From assembly GCF_003050615.1 (NCBI RefSeq), contig NZ_NWBU01000015.1, positions 62,001 through 126,000 on the forward strand: 64,000 bases of DNA. The letters are read 5' to 3'. The DNA is from Sphingomonas oleivorans. GTDB taxonomy: Bacteria > Pseudomonadota > Alphaproteobacteria > Sphingomonadales > Sphingomonadaceae. Position 1 is the stretch's first letter; every line of letters starts with the position of its first letter. Positions 61,981 through 64,000 of the stretch are shown piece by piece. Position numbers and translations under genes: made by a program. The notes below the pieces were generated by a model. The model was not told the DNA's origin and did not search any database. It saw only the letters and a list, made by a program, of their open reading frames with translations.

Positions 61981-64000
61981 TGCCCGTTCGCATGACAGAC
62001 GCGCCGGACTATGCCGAGCTGGCGACCGCCACCAACTTCTCCTTCCTGCGCGGGGCGTCGCATGCCCGCGACCTTGTCGTACGGGCGGCAGCGCTGGGGC
62101 ATAAGGGAATCGGCATCGCCGATCGCAACACGGTGGCCGGCGTCGTGCGCGCCTGGACGGCGCTGAGGGACTTGCGCGCGGATCTGAAGGCCACGCACGG
62201 ACTTGAGCTCGATTTCAAGCTGATCGTCGGCGCGCGGCTGGCCTTTGCGGACGGGACGCCGGACATCATCGCCTATCCCGCCACCCGCTTCGGCTGGGGC
62301 CGGCTGTGCCGCCTGCTGACGCGCGGCAATCTGCGCGCGGAAAAGGGCGAATGCATCCTCCATTTCGCGGACCTGATCGAACATATCGACGATCTGCTGC
62401 TGATCCTGATCCCGCCCGACGACCTCAATCGCCCTCCCGAGGAGGGCTGGGCCCCCTTCCCTGCGAAGCCGAAACTGAGGCTGGTGGGAACGGAGCGGAA
62501 GGAGGAGAGCAGGCCGATCCTGGCGGCCTCGCTCGCTTATCTCAATGAGGCGGCGCCGGGGCGCGTGTGGCTCGCCGCCGCGATGCATCGCCGGGGCGCG
62601 GACCGCCGCCGGCTGGCGCGGCTGGCGAAGATCGCGGATGCGGCGCGGGTGCCGCTGATCGCGGTCAATGACGTGCTCCATGCCGAGCCCGGGGACCGGC
62701 CGTTGCAGGATGTGCTGACCTGCATCCGCGAAAAGGTGACGATCCATGATGCCGGCCTGCTGCTCGAGAGCAATGGCGAGCGGCATCTGAAAGATCCGGC
62801 CGAGATGGCGCGACTGTTCCGCGATGCGCCGCGGGCGATCACTGCCACGACGGAGTTGCTCGGGCGCGTCATATTCGACCTTAAGCATCTCACCTATGAA
62901 TATCCGCATGAGCCGGTGCCCGCCTGCTGGACGCCGCAGGGATGGCTGACCCATCTTACCTGGCGCAAGGCGCGTGAAGTCTATCCCGACGGGATTCCGG
63001 CCAAGGTGCGGCGGCTGCTCCACAAGGAGCTGAAGCTCATCGGCGAGCGCAACTATGCCTGCTATTTCCTGACCGTCTACGACATCGTCAAATTTGCGAA
63101 ATCGCAGGAGCCGCCGATCCTGTGCCAGGGGCGCGGATCGGCGGCCAATTCGGCCGTCTGCTATGTGCTGGGCATCACATCGGTCGATCCGGCGAAGTTC
63201 GACCTGCTCTTCTCCCGCTTCGTCTCCACCGAGCGCAAGGAGCCGCCCGATATCGACGTCGATTTCGAGCATGAGCGGCGCGAGGAGGTGATGCAATATA
63301 TCTACCGCCGCTATGGCCGCGACCGCGCCGGCATCGCGGCGACCGTGATCCATTACCGGCCGCGAAGCGCGGTGCGCGAAATAGGCAAGGCGCTGGGCCT
63401 GACCGAGGATGTCACCACGCGGCTCACCAGCACCGTCTGGGGCAGCTATGCGTCCGGCATGGACGAGCAGCGTTTCCGCGAGACGGGGTTCGACCCGGAC
63501 AATCCGGAAATCGCGCGGCTCAATGATCTGGTGGGGCGGCTGCTGCAATTCCCCCGCCATCTTTCCCAGCATGTCGGCGGCTTCGTACTGAGCGAGGACC
63601 GGCTCGACGAGACCGTGCCGATCCACAATGCCGCCATGCCGGACCGCACCTTCATCGAATGGGACAAGGACGATATCGACGCGCTCGGCCTGATGAAGGT
63701 CGACATATTGGCGCTCGGCATGCTGAGCTGCATCCGCAAGGCATTCGACCTGATCGCCGGATGCGGCGGCACGCGCTACGGGCTGGAGACCGTCCCGCCG
63801 GAAAGGCCGCAAGTCTATGCGATGCTCCAGACGGGCGACAGTATCGGCGTGTTCCAGGTGGAAAGCCGCGCGCAGATGAACATGTTGCCGCGCCTCAAGC
63901 CCGAGGAATTTTACGATCTCGTCATTCAGGTGGCGATCGTCCGCCCCGGCCCGATCGAGGGCGACATGGTGCATCCCTATCTGCGCCGGCGGCAGGGGCT
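61977..64000 (+). CDS. dnaE2: Error-prone DNA polymerase DnaE2 (partial)
   Basis: 674 residues visible before the right edge. It starts at ATG 61977, with 61980 or 61992 as alternatives, overlapping imuB's stop. The PHP domain is YAELATATNFSFLRGASHAR with GIGIADRNTVAGVVRA; the polymerase palm has CQGRGSAANSAVCYVLGI, KEPPDIDVDFEHERREEVMQ and DFE acid residues; then FPRHLSQHVGGFVLSEDRL and FIEWDKDDIDALGLMKVDIL. It is the catalytic member of the ImuA/ImuB/DnaE2 damage-tolerant polymerase. The C-terminal half is outside the window. Confidence 0.96.
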   Translation, partial: MMPVRMTDAPDYAELATATNFSFLRGASHARDLVVRAAALGHKGIGIADRNTVAGVVRAWTALRDLRADLKATHGLELDFKLIVGARLAFADGTPDIIAYPATRFGWGRLCRLLTRGNLRAEKGECILHFADLIEHIDDLLLILIPPDDLNRPPEEGWAPFPAKPKLRLVGTERKEESRPILAASLAYLNEAAPGRVWLAAAMHRRGADRRRLARLAKIADAARVPLIAVNDVLHAEPGDRPLQDVLTCIREKVTIHDAGLLLESNGERHLKDPAEMARLFRDAPRAITATTELLGRVIFDLKHLTYEYPHEPVPACWTPQGWLTHLTWRKAREVYPDGIPAKVRRLLHKELKLIGERNYACYFLTVYDIVKFAKSQEPPILCQGRGSAANSAVCYVLGITSVDPAKFDLLFSRFVSTERKEPPDIDVDFEHERREEVMQYIYRRYGRDRAGIAATVIHYRPRSAVREIGKALGLTEDVTTRLTSTVWGSYASGMDEQRFRETGFDPDNPEIARLNDLVGRLLQFPRHLSQHVGGFVLSEDRLDETVPIHNAAMPDRTFIEWDKDDIDALGLMKVDILALGMLSCIRKAFDLIAGCGGTRYGLETVPPERPQVYAMLQTGDSIGVFQVESRAQMNMLPRLKPEEFYDLVIQVAIVRPGPIEGDMVHPYLRRRQG

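Overview
The window is a 64-kb stretch of high-GC chromosome from an alphaproteobacterium, most likely a sphingomonad (Sphingomonas/Rhizorhabdus type). This rests on gene content recognised by eye: DUF1465 and DUF465 (YdcH) proteins, a TimA/Tim44-like protein, a PGPGW membrane protein, a PEPxxWA-CTERM protein, a zinc-less DksA, a GAAC-N7-GAAC LexA box, and an imuA-imuB-dnaE2 mutasome. Most of the window is core chromosome. I see no prophage, integrase, insertion sequence or CRISPR array. The accessory signal is a set of small palindromic repeats.

Layout. 1-704: 3' truncated (off the left edge) branched-chain 2-oxoacid dehydrogenase E1 alpha. 901-3769: a Pr6Pr membrane protein facing an M3 peptidase. 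3814-11296: a tightly overlapping seven-gene minus-strand operon, read from 11296 downward: TolC-like outer-membrane factor, MacA-like adaptor, ABC ATPase, MacB-like permease, exported EF-hand protein, OmpR-type response regulator, histidine kinase. 11422-18148: S46 peptidase, DUF1465, a TTG-started Hsp20, two DUF465 proteins, a PilZ protein, DksA, a secreted protein with an internal duplication, and a host-attachment family protein. 18264-27605: a plus-strand run of serS-surE-nlpD-like-K+ channel-rimO-leucyl aminopeptidase-MarR-NlpC/P60-argC, several of them start/stop coupled. 27824-32386: the minus-strand fatty-acid cluster fabD-fabG-acpP-fabF, then mltG. 32620-33890: rpsF-rpsR-rplI with a strong terminator.

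34052-39325: a CHRD-domain PEP-CTERM protein, the NHEJ pair ku-ligD, folE and tRNA-Leu(CAA). 39373-44729: yifB, two small membrane proteins, then rpmH-rnpA-yidD-yidC-yihA. 44796-49464: GST, cupin protein and dapE on one side, and the coupled minus-strand set timA-mltA-smr. 49629-53553: secB, murJ, trpS and a DUF4136 lipoprotein. 53681-57419: an exopolysaccharide priming glycosyltransferase, a GH18-like secreted protein and an acyltransferase. 57508-64000: a HerA-like ATPase divergent from a GreA-like factor, then a LexA-box-preceded imuA-imuB-dnaE2 operon that runs off the right edge.

How the genes fit together. The efflux operon looks like a self-contained pump plus signalling module, with a calcium-binding-type exported protein placed between the pump and its two-component system. 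The right end is an SOS mutagenesis cassette. ku-ligD gives a second DNA-repair theme. The fab cluster, ribosomal operons, secB/yidC and murJ/mltA/mltG/nlpD-like genes are ordinary growth and envelope functions. Palindromic repeats sit in many intergenic gaps. One copy appears to have landed in frame inside imuB, which is the most unusual sequence event here. I found no convincing wholly new defence or mobile system; the best candidate for an under-described unit is the efflux/EF-hand/two-component operon.
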